In this document: positions 1-10,557 of the stretch, in pieces
Layout of the letters: the number at the start of each line of letters is the position of its first letter
Position numbering within the stretch: the stretch's first letter is position 1
Source of the DNA: Hibiscus mutabilis
Taxonomy: Eukaryota > Streptophyta > Magnoliopsida > Malvales > Malvaceae
Length of the DNA: 64,000 bases
Direction: 5' to 3'
NCBI GenBank assembly: GCA_019671005.1
Contig: CM033744.1
Location: forward strand, 7,406,208-7,470,207
Notes under the pieces: generated by a model
Seen by the model: the letters and a program-made list of their open reading frames with translations, nothing else
Told to the model about the DNA's origin: nothing
Database searches by the model: none
Made by a program: the position numbers and the translations under genes

Positions 1-577
1 AAGCGGCGATGATTTGGGGTTCGAGTTTGAGAAATTTTAGGGATTTGGGGACTGTTTTATAAAAATTTAAACTTTTTGGGATTTTCTGGAAATTTAGATT
101 TTTTGTATAAAAATTGTTTTAAATTGCCGAACAACTTGCCAGCCAAACGTCGATTTCGCATTTGACGTTCGGCATTTTCGGTGACGCTATGCTGGGGGAA
201 ATGACCGCCTAGGTCCGGCAACCAAAGTGGTGTGCTCAGGGGCGGCGATCGACAGCGGAAGCGGCAGTGATTTGGGGTTCGAGTTTAGGAAATTTTAGGG
301 ATTTGGGGATTGTTTTGTAAAAATTGAAACTTTTGGGGATTTCTGGAAATTTAGATTTTTTGTATAAAAAAATTGTTTTAAATTGTTAATTTTGGAAAAA
401 AATAAACATGCCATGTGTCATGTTTAATTGGTTAACGAATTTTTTAATGATAGGTAACTACCATACATCTAAAATTATAACGGAGTAAAGTTTAAACATC
501 TATTTTTAGCAAAAAATACTTTAAGCACCTAAAATTCAAATTAAGTATACTTTGAGCACTTATTTTTCATTTAAACC
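1..577. repeat. Mutator-like MITE, family A (copy cut by window start)
   Basis: The right part matches the complete copy at 5419-6240: a C+G-richer core, then a block on strong versus weak adenine/thymine runs, then the terminal motif ending in TTAAACC at 577. A block of about 120 bases at 1-125 is repeated with small changes at 262-390, so this copy carries an internal direct duplication. No transposase is encoded. The left end lies outside the window. Confidence 0.6.
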
Positions 578-1084
578 ATAATAAAAATTGGACAACAAAA
601 GTATGTGGATAAAAACAACCATGGCATCATGGTATATTTCATTACAACTTATCATCATCTTTTGTCCGAAAGCTCAATAATTGATCTACTAACATTTGTC
701 CTAATTATATTAGGGCATGTATGATAACTAGAGTTGAAGATGCTTTTATCCACCCATTATTTTTAGATCACCATGAAACTGTATATGAAAACCAATTTAG
801 TTAATGGATAATTTAGAACTATTTTAAACAATCACATTTCATATAATAATTAGATTGTATTGAAGGTGGTAGTTTTTTTAGAATGCTATTCAAGTACAAG
901 ATAATATATGTATCTAATTTTAAATTTGAATAAATTTATACACACTTGTAAATTAAATTTCTCGAACTAATATTATCTGGATGGAAGACGTCAGCCTTTT
1001 CTATTAGAGCCACTTATTGGATTCGTATCGAAGATGGGAGTTGGTAAGTGTATTTCAATAATGGTGGTAACTAAATTAAAATTA
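578..1084. other. Intergenic, nothing recognised
   Basis: AT-rich sequence without a credible reading frame, RNA gene or repeat boundary that I can see. Confidence 0.5.
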
Positions 1085-1407
1085 GGGTAAACAACACCAT
1101 CTGTTACTAAACTATTTTCAATTTCCTGTTTTAGTCACCAAACTATTATTTTTGACAAAACCGTCATTAACGTTATGTTTTTTCCTATTTTGGTCACTAA
1201 TGTTACTTTTTTCCTGTTTTGGTCACCAATCTATTGCTTCTTTCCTGTTTTTGTCACAAAATTATTGTTTTTTCCGTGAGTTTTTTAACAACGAGTGACC
1301 AAAATAAGAAAAAATATAACGTTAGTAACGATTTTACGAAAAATAACAGTTTAGTGACTAAGATAGGAAAGCGAGAATAGTTTAGTGACCAATGGTGTTG
1401 TTTTCCC
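1085..1407. repeat. Miniature inverted-repeat element
   Basis: The two ends are inverted copies: GGGTAAACAACACCAT on the left and, on the reverse strand, GGGAAAACAACACCAT from 1407. The inverted similarity continues inward for over 100 bases with repeated 'tttggtcac' type motifs. It encodes nothing. I could not settle a target duplication. Confidence 0.7.
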
Positions 1408-2130
1408 AAATAAATCAATTATTTTTAAAATTAAAAATAAAAATCAATTACATCATTTACGTATAGATTAATATATATTTTTAAAAAAAATACAGAATGG
1501 AACCTAGCTTTGTGTATAAGTAGTAGCAGGTACAGGTGAATGCAATATTGCAGGACAGTGGCAAGTACAAAGCAAGTACATTGGAAGATAAGGATAAGGC
1601 CTTTCATTTTCTTTATGAACTATATATATTTAATATTGATGCTCTTATAAATATCTTTTTTGGCCAATATTTTATTGCAAGATATTATTTATTTGGCTAA
1701 TATTTTAAGCCAAATATATGGAAATGCAAATCCTCTTTTCCACTTATTTGGGTCCAAAAAGAAGAAAAAAATTAGGACCATTTATAGTGGGGGACTATGT
1801 GGAAAAAGAAAGGCTTTATTGCTAAAATTCGAATCTTTTGTGACTATAGTATGTAAATATATTTTATATTTTAGATGCTTTTAAGAATGATATATATAAA
1901 TTATTTAGGTTCCACCTACACTAGTGAAGTGAGTTTTACATAATATTGTAAGTTTTTTAATTAATATTTTAACAATTCAACATAATATTGTTGTACTTAT
2001 TATACATATAAATTTTCGAATTAATTTGTTATCTCTATCATGTCCATTCAAAGTAATATTTTTATTAATATATATTTAATTGTATAAAAGTTTTTTCATA
2101 AAATAAATAGTTGTCTATTTTAAATTTACT
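1408..2130. other. Intergenic, nothing recognised
   Basis: AT-rich. A 74-codon open frame at 1660-1884 has no recognisable similarity, no conserved motif and low-complexity composition; I do not treat it as a gene. Confidence 0.5.
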
Positions 2131-2350
2131 CAAATTTGAGAAATATTATTAGATGGACACGACTCATCATGTTATTCGTAGTCCCGGCCAATAAGATCCA
2201 CCCATCTCATTTTTTTTCATGGTGTATCTTCACCTATTTCCGACATGTAAATAATGAGCGGGTAGTTACTTTAAGATTGGTGATTATTATTGGTTGAGAC
2301 TACAGATGATGTGGTGAGTCGAGTCTATCTAATTATTTCTCTAAAATTTG
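2131..2350. repeat. Short inverted-repeat MITE
   Basis: The left arm starts CAAATTTGAG and the reverse complement of the right arm starts CAAATTTTAG. The arms stay similar for about 70 bases and share the stretch around 'actcgactca' and 'gtagtc'. About 220 bp, non-coding. Confidence 0.65.
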
Positions 2351-2884
2351 ACATACGTAATCTATGTGAATAGAATATGAAATTCTATTTTCATATTTTT
2401 AAAATATCAATCATAAAAAAACTTACGAAATTGTGTAAGGTTATTTTATTTTTACATTAGTGTAAATATATCACTTCCATATATTTATATTCGAATAATA
2501 TTGAATTTGAATATCTTATTATTTTTTTCATTCAAATATTTTAATTTTTAAAGAAAAAAATTCATATTCCTTTCGGTTTGGAAGAACAATGAAGATGGAA
2601 TGGAATCTTTTAAAGAAAAAAGCAAGGGTTGGTGGAAGGTTCGTTCAATTTAAGAACCAAGCTAGAGATATGTCCCCGACAACTTTGTCATACTATCCGC
2701 AAGTTTATTATTTTCCTGAAATTCATGACCAAACGTAATTTAACATAAATTACAATACGAAAATAAATAATAATATACTTGATACTTGTGCGACAAACTC
2801 CATATACATATGGTGAGTGCCTAAAAAAAACATTCCTACACCAGTTCAAAAATAACATATGGTGAGTGTCTAAAATTATAATTT

Positions 2885-2978
2885 TTGAAATTTTAGACAC
2901 CTGTTTTTATAAAAAAATATTTTAGGCACTTAAAGTTCAAAAATAGTATACTTTAGACAATTATTTTTCATTTAAGTC
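2885..2978. repeat. Right-end fragment of MITE family A
   Basis: Resembles the last hundred bases of the 5419-6240 element, ending in CATTTAAGTC. The rest of the copy is absent. The bases before it (2351-2884) hold nothing I recognise. Confidence 0.45.
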
Positions 2979-3168
2979 TTCCTACTATATGTTAAGTTAC
3001 AAAACGAAATTAATTTATTACTATCTCTTTTTTTATGAAATAATTTATTATACTATTTTATATACTAAAATTTGAGAAAAATAACATTCCTACTAAACTT
3101 ACATTATAATGATACATTTTATTTTTTTGATAAGATATTATAATGATACTTTTTTTTTAATATTGTAA

Positions 3169-3696
3169 GAGTTAATTGCACCACATGTCCCCAAACTATG
3201 GCCTCATTCTAAATTATTCCTCAAACTTTAAACATTCTAATTTCATCCTCAAACTATGACAATTATTCTAAATTGGTCCTCAAACTTTTGAACATTCTAG
3301 TTTCTTCCTCAAACTATGACTTTCATTCTAAATTAGTCCTCAAACTTTTTGAACATTCTAATTTCATCCTCATATTATCAGTATATGCTAATCATATCTT
3401 ATGTTAATAAAATCGTTATAAAAATTGTTACTTATCATGAAACAATGATGTGTATTATGTAATGATATGATGTGATATAAAAAATAATTTGAGGATAAAA
3501 TTGAAACTTTTAAAAAGTTTGGGGACCAATTTAGAATAAGGGTCATAATTTGGGAATGAAAATGGAACATTCAAAATTTTGGGGACCAATTTAAAAATGA
3601 GAGTCATAATTTAGAGATGAGATTGGAATATTTAAAAATTTAGGGACTAATTTAAAATAAAAACCATAGTTTGAGGACATATGGTGAAATTAGCTC
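3169..3696. repeat. Foldback MITE with internal tandem units and 9-bp duplication
   Basis: The termini are inverted: GAGTTAATTGCACCACAT on the left and GAGCTAATTTCACCATAT on the reverse strand from the right. Each arm is built from three to four imperfect units of about 60-70 bp rich in 'cctcaaactatga'. Flanks are ATATTGTAA (3160-3168) and GTATTGTAA (3697-3705), an 8 of 9 match, which fits Mutator-type insertion. No protein is encoded. Confidence 0.75.
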
Positions 3697-3705
3697 GTAT
3701 TGTAA

Positions 3706-5409
3706 TGATAAAAAAATGTATCCGTATAAAACAAAAAATAAAAATTAAACTTGTAAGCAAAAATATTAAAGCCCAACGTGTCCTACTCCTTGTCTTTTTC
3801 CAACTGCTAAGCTGTTAGCATTACATTTGTAATATTGTATTGACTCGATATTTTTCGAGCAAAGTTTTGAATTAGAATACTAAAGATGAAAAAATAATTT
3901 TTACCTTCGGAAGAGTTTTTTTTTTTAATTTAGAATTCTGATTTAATTGTCTGATTAAATATTGTATCATTGATTTAACACAATTCTAAATTTAATTATG
4001 ATCATATGAAAATCTGTGGAGTGGTCTTAATAATAAAAAATAGCATGTTCTATTCAGATAATCTGAATTCAAGCAACAGTACATACACGGTGTTATACCC
4101 AAAACTGTGGACTAAAAAATTGAACATATACTTATGTTATACCCAAGTCTGCCGCCTTCGTGCAATTCTACAGATAGCCTTCGGCTCTTCCATAATTAGC
4201 GAACACTGAAGATGATCCACAAAAGCCATCTCCATGAAGGTAAACCACTCTAGAGACTAATATTTTTAGAGCTCTCAAATTGCCTAAGGATAAGACATAG
4301 TCAGACGCCTCTGCACTGTTTTTACGTGCCCAACATGCAAGGCTTAATACTCGAAAATTTGGCCTTTTTCTACCAATCTATCCATAGACTGCCACAAGGC
4401 CTTGCACCATTCAATCATCAACAATATTATGTTCTATGAATACCCACGCCCTCAATGAGAAAGACTAAGTCAAAGAACAAACATGATATCCCTACGCAAG
4501 ACTGATTTGAGAGGGTTTTACGTTTCTATCTTCCTCTCATCTTCTCTACTCTAACTATCGTATTGTTTGCGACTCTCTGCTTTAAATTTATAAGGAGTAA
4601 ACTGCCTGATTCTATCACAATCACTTTAATCCATCGTCTTTACCTTCTTTATTCGGCGTCTCTTCATTTTAACATCAACAACAACTACTATATAATTACA
4701 CCAATACACTAAAAAAATATGATTCATATAAATATTGGGTTTTCAAAAGCAAAGCCTCCCCCACCACTGGCCGCCACCTTGTTTTGTAGATGAAGTGGTG
4801 AAAAACAATTGGGAAAGCGTACGATCGTTTTGTTTTATACGTATAATTCCAACAAGGATCTGATAATTACTTTGATTAATTAATTGGAATCTAATAAATT
4901 AAGGTTTGATTACCACGTGGAATCAATAACTCAACACCCAAATGTGTCATGCCACCGCCACTAATCATTCTTAATAGACTATCATACATTTACTCAACCA
5001 AAGAAACTCAATTGTCATTTTCATTAGTTTTAATTTGTCTAAATTCAATTCAAATCATAAACTTCAACCCATTAAGTTTTTTATTTTAAATGTGACAAAA
5101 GATTTCGATTTGTCCTATTATGTGAATGTTTATGTTCGAATTTTTAAAAAAAAATGTTTATTGTATTTCGAACTTTCTATTTTGTCAAAAGAAAGACTTT
5201 TTTCCAAACAGTTTGGGTTAGATTTTTTTAGATATTACTATTATCTAACAATAGAATATTTTTTTTTATAACAGGCTTGATTACTTTCGTCAGTTCTTAC
5301 GTTAATTAAGCAGAGCATTTATCATGCGAAAATTACATTTCTATTGTTTTTCGGGGTTGCAATTTGGAACTCAAATTATCATAGTCCTTTATCTAATTAA
5401 GAAAACACT
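3706..5409. other. Intergenic, no gene supported
   Basis: The part from about 4000 to 4700 is less AT-rich than its surroundings and may be an old insertion, but I find no domain, splice pattern or paired terminus in it. Short open frames at 4006-4209 and 5035-5271 look random. Confidence 0.4.
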
Positions 5410-5418
5410 TTTATTTTA

Positions 5419-6240
5419 GGCTTAATATATAAATAAGTATCTAAATTATATATATATATATTTAATTAATTTTAGGTGTCTAAATTATTTTTTTAGTAAA
5501 AATAGGTATTTAACGTTTATACCGTTACAATTTTAGGTATATAGTCGTTAAAGATTGTTTAAAAAATTGTTATCCAATTAATGATTAACATATGACACTA
5601 ATTTTAATTTATTTTTATTTTTATTTTTAAACTCAATTTTTAATATTTCAAAAAATCCCAAAATTCATAAAATATTATTTAAATCCTTAAAATATCTCAA
5701 ACTTCCATATTGACGTCGTTTTCGCCGCCGATCACCACTCTTTCGGGCATCAGACCTAACTGGTCATTTACCCTAATATGAAGTAACTGGAAAACGGCAA
5801 ACGATGTACCGGTCGAACGTTGATTTTACGTTCGTCATTTTTTGACGAGGCCATGCTGAAAAAAAATGATTGGCTAGTTCCGACGACTGAAGGGATGTGC
5901 TCATGAGTGGCGATCGAAGATGAAAGTAATGGTGATTCGGGGTTTGTGGTTTGGGATATTTTAGGGATTGTGGGGTTGTTTTGTAAAATTTGGAGATTTT
6001 TGGGATTTTTTCAAAATAAATTTTTTTGGGTAAAACATTATTTTAAGTTTTTTTAAAAATAAAATAAACATGTCACATGTCATGTTTTGATTGGTTAACA
6101 GATTTTTTTAACGACTGTTAACTAACATGCACCTAAAATTAACAAAATAAAATATTAGACACATATTTTTACCAAAAAATAGTTTAAATACCTAAAGCTA
6201 ACAAAAGATATAGTTTATACACTTATTTTTATATTAAGCC
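5419..6240. repeat. Complete Mutator-like MITE, family A
   Basis: The left end GGCTTAATATATAAATAAG and the reverse-complemented right end GGCTTAATATAAAAATAAG are terminal inverted repeats that extend about 150 bp. The element is flanked by identical 9-bp duplications TTTATTTTA (5410-5418 and 6241-6249), the size expected for Mutator-type transposition. The centre (about 5710-5950) is distinctly G+C-richer than the arms. It has no transposase. Partial relatives lie at 1-577, 2885-2978, 9555-10142 and 15131-15290. Confidence 0.88.
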
Positions 6241-6249
6241 TTTATTTTA

Positions 6250-6994
6250 TATAATTTAAATGTCTAAAAATATAATTATTTTTTAAAATATAATGTTTAG
6301 ACTATTCAAACTTCATTCACCATTTGATTGACGTATATTGAACTCTTGAACATGCTTAATTCTATGTCTTCTTGTATGTTGCACTAATAACAATACGAAC
6401 TAAACTAAACTCAATAAAAACATAATTAAATTATGCATTGAAATCACAAGCAATGTGTGATTTCCTTGTAAGCATAATGACATACATAACCATGTTATGA
6501 GCTAGTTTGGATGGATTATGAATTCAAATGAAGTTATTAAACAAAAGCTTCTTTTATTATTTTTAAAAAAAATATATTTTCTAATATTTGATATTTTCAT
6601 AACTAAAAGTGAATAGTGGTTCAAGCAATTTATTCAATAAAAAACAATAATTCAAACATTGTTCAATTCGATTCAAATTACATATAATATAAAATCAAGA
6701 ACAAATGTAGGCATGAATTTAGCAAGTAATACAAAATTAATTTAATATTAACAATTAAAATTTGGTATTAAATTATGTATTAATATGCATCATGTCCCAC
6801 TCCAAAGGTTTGTTTTTGATGACCTAAAAGCTTGCATCATGCTTGCTAGATATATATTGGTATTAAATTAATTTAAATTAAACTAATAATTACGAATAGA
6901 ATCATTTACCTAATATTATACACACACTCTGTCTCTCTACTATCATACGATTATAATATGTGATTAAAGCATGCTTAAGATACATGTATGTAGC
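6250..6994. other. Intergenic, nothing recognised
   Basis: Very AT-rich sequence with no supported gene, RNA or repeat boundary. Confidence 0.5.
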
Positions 6995-7200
6995 ACGCCA
7001 AAGATACATATTATAATCGATAATCCGAGGTTTTCTGGTAATGGAATAATTTATTATTTGCTACACTCAAATGATTTCCAATATGATGTAAAATATATTT
7101 TTTTATTAAATAAAGAGATATTATATTTTCATGTCAAAATTCGAACTCAAATAAAATATAATAAGATAAACATCTTTAACCACTAGATCAATCGGTAGAT
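6995..7200 (-). repeat. tRNA-derived SINE-like element
   Basis: On the minus strand, 7190-7176 reads TGATCTAGTGGTTAA, like a pol III A box, and 7151-7135 reads TTTGAGTTCGAATTTTG, like a B box, at roughly tRNA spacing. This order is typical of plant SINE heads. The body and 3' end are AT-rich and the end point is approximate; I saw no clear target duplication. Confidence 0.5.
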
Positions 7201-7379
7201 CTCGATATAGACTATAATTCTTTTATATGTATCAGATAACTTCCCATTTCGTTTGATTGCAACAAAGAATGTTATGTGCCATTCACAAGGGTCTAAAATT
7301 CAAGATTAAACTCTACCTTTGCTCTATGTCCCAACAATTCACAAGGAAGGAACAATTAAACCCTTGCTGCTCGTGCAAT

Positions 7380-7836
7380 TAGGAATGATCATGGATTAGG
7401 TTGGGTTGGATTTTTGATCGATCCAAGTAGTAGACCTCTCAACCTAACACCAATTCGACTTGGGTTTAAGGAGGTTTACCGGCATGAAATTGGTTCAAAT
7501 TTTGGGGTTAAAATCTGTCTTTGACTTGACACAAATAATAAAAAATATTTATATTTTTATCTAGTAAAATAAAAAATTAATTGAAAAAATAGAGAGTTGT
7601 ATTATATCAATTATCCCTAACTACAGAGAAGAGAATGACAAAATATAGAGTTAATTAGAAAACCATATAGAAACATTATAGTAATTATCACTAAAACATA
7701 TGGAGGAAAATTACACAATTATTTTAGGTTAAGTAAGATCTAACCTAAATTCAATTTTTTTTTGTTTGTTAAAACCAACCCTATAAAATTGAGTCAAATT
7801 AAAACCTGTTAAATTTTGATCAAATGATCATCCCTA
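7380..7836. repeat. hAT-type MITE (TAGGRATGA ends)
   Basis: The ends are TAGGAATGATCA and, reversed, TAGGGATGATCA. The flanks CGTGCAAT (7372-7379) and CATGCAAC (7837-7844) agree at 6 of 8 positions, consistent with an old 8-bp hAT duplication. Size and ends resemble the element at 21849-22306. Non-coding. Confidence 0.72.
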
Positions 7837-8086
7837 CATGCAACCTAAGCCTAAGATTTTAATGATACCCTCAATATACAAGGCAAAGAAAATTCATATG
7901 GTATGCCTAATAATAAAATAATATTTGTAAAATCTATTGGACCCTCATCACTTACTATCAACAACCATCCCCATACTCTAGGATCAAGAGTATAACTTGC
8001 CCTCTCTCCTAACCCTAACAAAAAACCAATATTTTTTCCTTTCTTAACAAGTTTTTAGGGACACAACTCCAATAAAATACTAAAAT

Positions 8087-8310
8087 TGTTATGAATATTT
8101 ATTTATGGTGAATATTCATGTATTAAAGAAGACTTTAATGTACTTAATTATTAGGGTTTAATACCCATTGGAATTAGGGTTTTTCTCTTATACCTATAAA
8201 TATAGAGTTTGAAGAAAGCATTGTATACAACACTATATTGAGAATAATACAAGTCTTTCTCTTTGTCTCCTATCTTTCTCTTGTTCATGTTCTTCTTTAC
8301 TTTATTCACA
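8087..8310 (+). mobile_element. Ty1/copia-type LTR (remnant)
   Basis: A short LTR of about 224 bp starts with TGTTATGAATATT and ends near TTATTCACA. It contains a plausible TATA-like stretch (ACCTATAAATATAGAG, about 8192-8207). It is followed directly by a primer binding site typical of copia elements. No matching 3' LTR or pol was found, so this is the 5' end of a truncated copy. Confidence 0.7.
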
Positions 8311-8760
8311 ACACGTTATCAGCACGATCCCGTTCAATAACCATGGTTCTTGTCGGCAATTCCTGAAAAAGATTTCAACAAGATATTGGTGACTACATCT
8401 ACCATATATTCAACTTAATTTAGGAATCCTGATATGTTCTCTTATTTATATATCGATATAGTGTTTGGTTAATCACTCTTATATTAAGGTCAATGTATTT
8501 TGATCGATTATTTGATTATTATTTTGTTCTAATATTCAATGACGCTTTGTTGCACTGAGTTCATATATATAACTTTAGGAACAAATATCGAGCCTTCAAC
8601 GAAACCTACAAGATCAACTTAGTTTGAAAATTATGGTGATAGAATGACCAACACTTTAACGAAAGTGAAGAAAGCGGTGGATTGGATATCCCATTTGACA
8701 GTGATGTTTTTCGAGTTCTCCAGGCTATATGAACCTCAATAATTTTTTATTTACTTTTGC
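8311..8760 (+). mobile_element. Copia primer binding site and start of internal region
   Basis: ACACGTTATCAGCACGA (8311-8327) matches the internal-tRNA-Met type primer site seen after many plant copia LTRs. The following few hundred bases are the leader and possibly the first codons of gag near 8583, then similarity stops. Gag, protease, integrase and RT are missing. Confidence 0.55.
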
Positions 8761-8762
8761 TT

Positions 8763-8824
8763 TATATATATATATATATATATATTTGAGATTAATTATT
8801 ATTATTATTATTATTATTATTATT
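8763..8824. repeat. Microsatellites (TA)n and (ATT)n
   Basis: A TA run at about 8763-8785 is followed by an ATT run at about 8797-8824. Confidence 0.95.
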
Positions 8825-9402
8825 TTTCTGAATTTAGCGTTTTGATTTTTAAGGTTCACAAAACATTATGATAAAAAGGTGTGATTGTTTCATGGTTCGC
8901 CGAGGATGAACTAGGTTTCAGTGCGGTTCTTTATTGGATTGAAACCTCAATCAAAAGAAAAAGAATAAAGGCAAATTCAATACCTAAGTTAAAAATGGGA
9001 AAGTTTATTTCCTGCTCTACCATGGTGGTTTATGCCAAGGCACTGTTGGGGTTCCTGGCTTTTCTTGGTTTCTAGCTTCCTTTGATATCGGTAGATTATG
9101 TTTCATTACTATCTTGCTTCTAAACCTCTGCTCTAGTTTTCTTTCTAACCAAGATGCAGTTTTTGTAAGCTTGTTATCACTTAATTTTTCTTTTTTGTGA
9201 AAGATGCCGTTTTGGGTATGGGTAAAAGTTGAATCTTGAAAAATAGGTTTTGGGTTTTGAAGCAGAAAATTTGGAATCATGACTTGCATTCGTATGAAAG
9301 TGTATGCATTCTAAGTTTATCTATTGCTCTTCTTTTAGGTTCAGTTATGGAGAAAGAAAAACAGACCAATGAAGGCAGAAAAAATGAAGAAAAAAAAAAC
9401 TA
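8825..9402. other. Unassigned, possibly transduplicated exon-like segment
   Basis: This stretch is more G+C-rich than its neighbours and holds a 64-codon frame (8881-9075) whose end is hydrophobic, as in a signal anchor. I do not recognise the protein. Its position just inside the TE arm at 9403-9553 would fit a captured gene fragment, but the other arm was not found. Confidence 0.25.
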
Positions 9403-9553
9403 ATATGTCACGTCAGCATTTTTTAACGGAAATTAACGGGAAGAATAAAAATGAAAGCAGACTAAAAGTTGGATGACCGTAATGAAAGTTTTAAAAGTTT
9501 GGTGAACAAAATGAAAGTACTCTAAAAGTTCAGTGATCACCTGTGTACTTTAC
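9403..9553. repeat. Terminal arm of a TIR element, family B
   Basis: A run of short repeated phrases ('aaaagtttggtgaac', 'taaaagttcagtgatc') ends in GTGTACTTTACC, a common form of plant TIR-element terminus. A diverged copy in the same orientation lies at 15021-15130. I did not find its inverted partner. Confidence 0.45.
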
Positions 9554-9554
9554 C

Positions 9555-10142
9555 CTCAATTCTTTTCAAAATTAAAAATTTAAAACAATTTTTACACATT
9601 TTAAATTTTTAGAAAATCCTACAATTCCTGCAATTTTACAAAATAGTCCCCAAATTCCTACTTTTTTTTTTTAAAACTTGAACCCTCAAATCACCGCCGA
9701 TTATAATTGTCGTCCCTAAGCACACTCCGTCAATCGTCGAATAACCTTCGTCGAATAACCTTCCGTTGTTTCTGACGACGCCGTGTTAAGAGAAATAGTC
9801 AGCCAGGTCCGACAACTAAAGGAGTGTGCTTGGGGTGACAATTGGCAACTGAAGCGGCGACGAAAGTGGCGACAATTCGAGGGTTTGGGTTTTAAAATTT
9901 TTAAAGATTTAGGGACTATTTTGTAAAAAATTGAGAATTTCAAGATTTTTTAAAAATATTAAAAATTGATTTTTTTCAAAAAAATAAAAATAAACATGAC
10001 GAATTTTTTTAACGGTGGTTAACTACCGGACACCTAAAATTCTAACGGTGTAAACTTTAAATACTTACTTTTAACAAAAAATACTTTAGACACCTAAAGT
10101 TTAAAAGAAGTATAACTTCAGCACTTATTTTTCACTTAAGCT
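9555..10142. repeat. MITE family A, left-truncated copy
   Basis: Matches the inner left arm, core and full right end of 5419-6240, ending in CACTTAAGCT. The left terminus is missing, where the family B arm abuts it. Confidence 0.65.
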
Positions 10143-10557
10143 CAGAAAAAAGAAGAGTATTTATAGAAATTATCCCTATTCTCTTTATTCGATAAAATTA
10201 AGGATAATATATATATATAAAGAAGGGCATTATAGTAATTAGCTCTAAATATATATATAGATGTATACCTTTTACCTTCCTGTTTGCAGCCAGGACCTCC
10301 AATGAAGAAAACATAGTAGAAAGTGATGGATGGATGGATGAGAAACAAACATCTCTGGAACTTGAAAACACTTGCAACAGAAAATGCTTTGCTCCGACAT
10401 AGCCAGCATCCATGGGATATTTCTTTCTCTCTCATGAAAATGCAAAGGCGGATATCGATCCATCAATCCCCAAATATTACTGATTGAACGAGGAAGAATT
10501 AATGAATTTGGCTCTTGTGATTCGATAAAGTTTGGAACTTGTTAAGAGCAAAAACAG
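10143..10557. other. 3' flank of the CDC5 copy
   Basis: This lies just downstream of the CDC5 stop codon on the minus strand and probably holds its old 3' untranslated region. Overlapping short minus-strand frames here (10142-10466) have no recognisable similarity. Confidence 0.4.
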
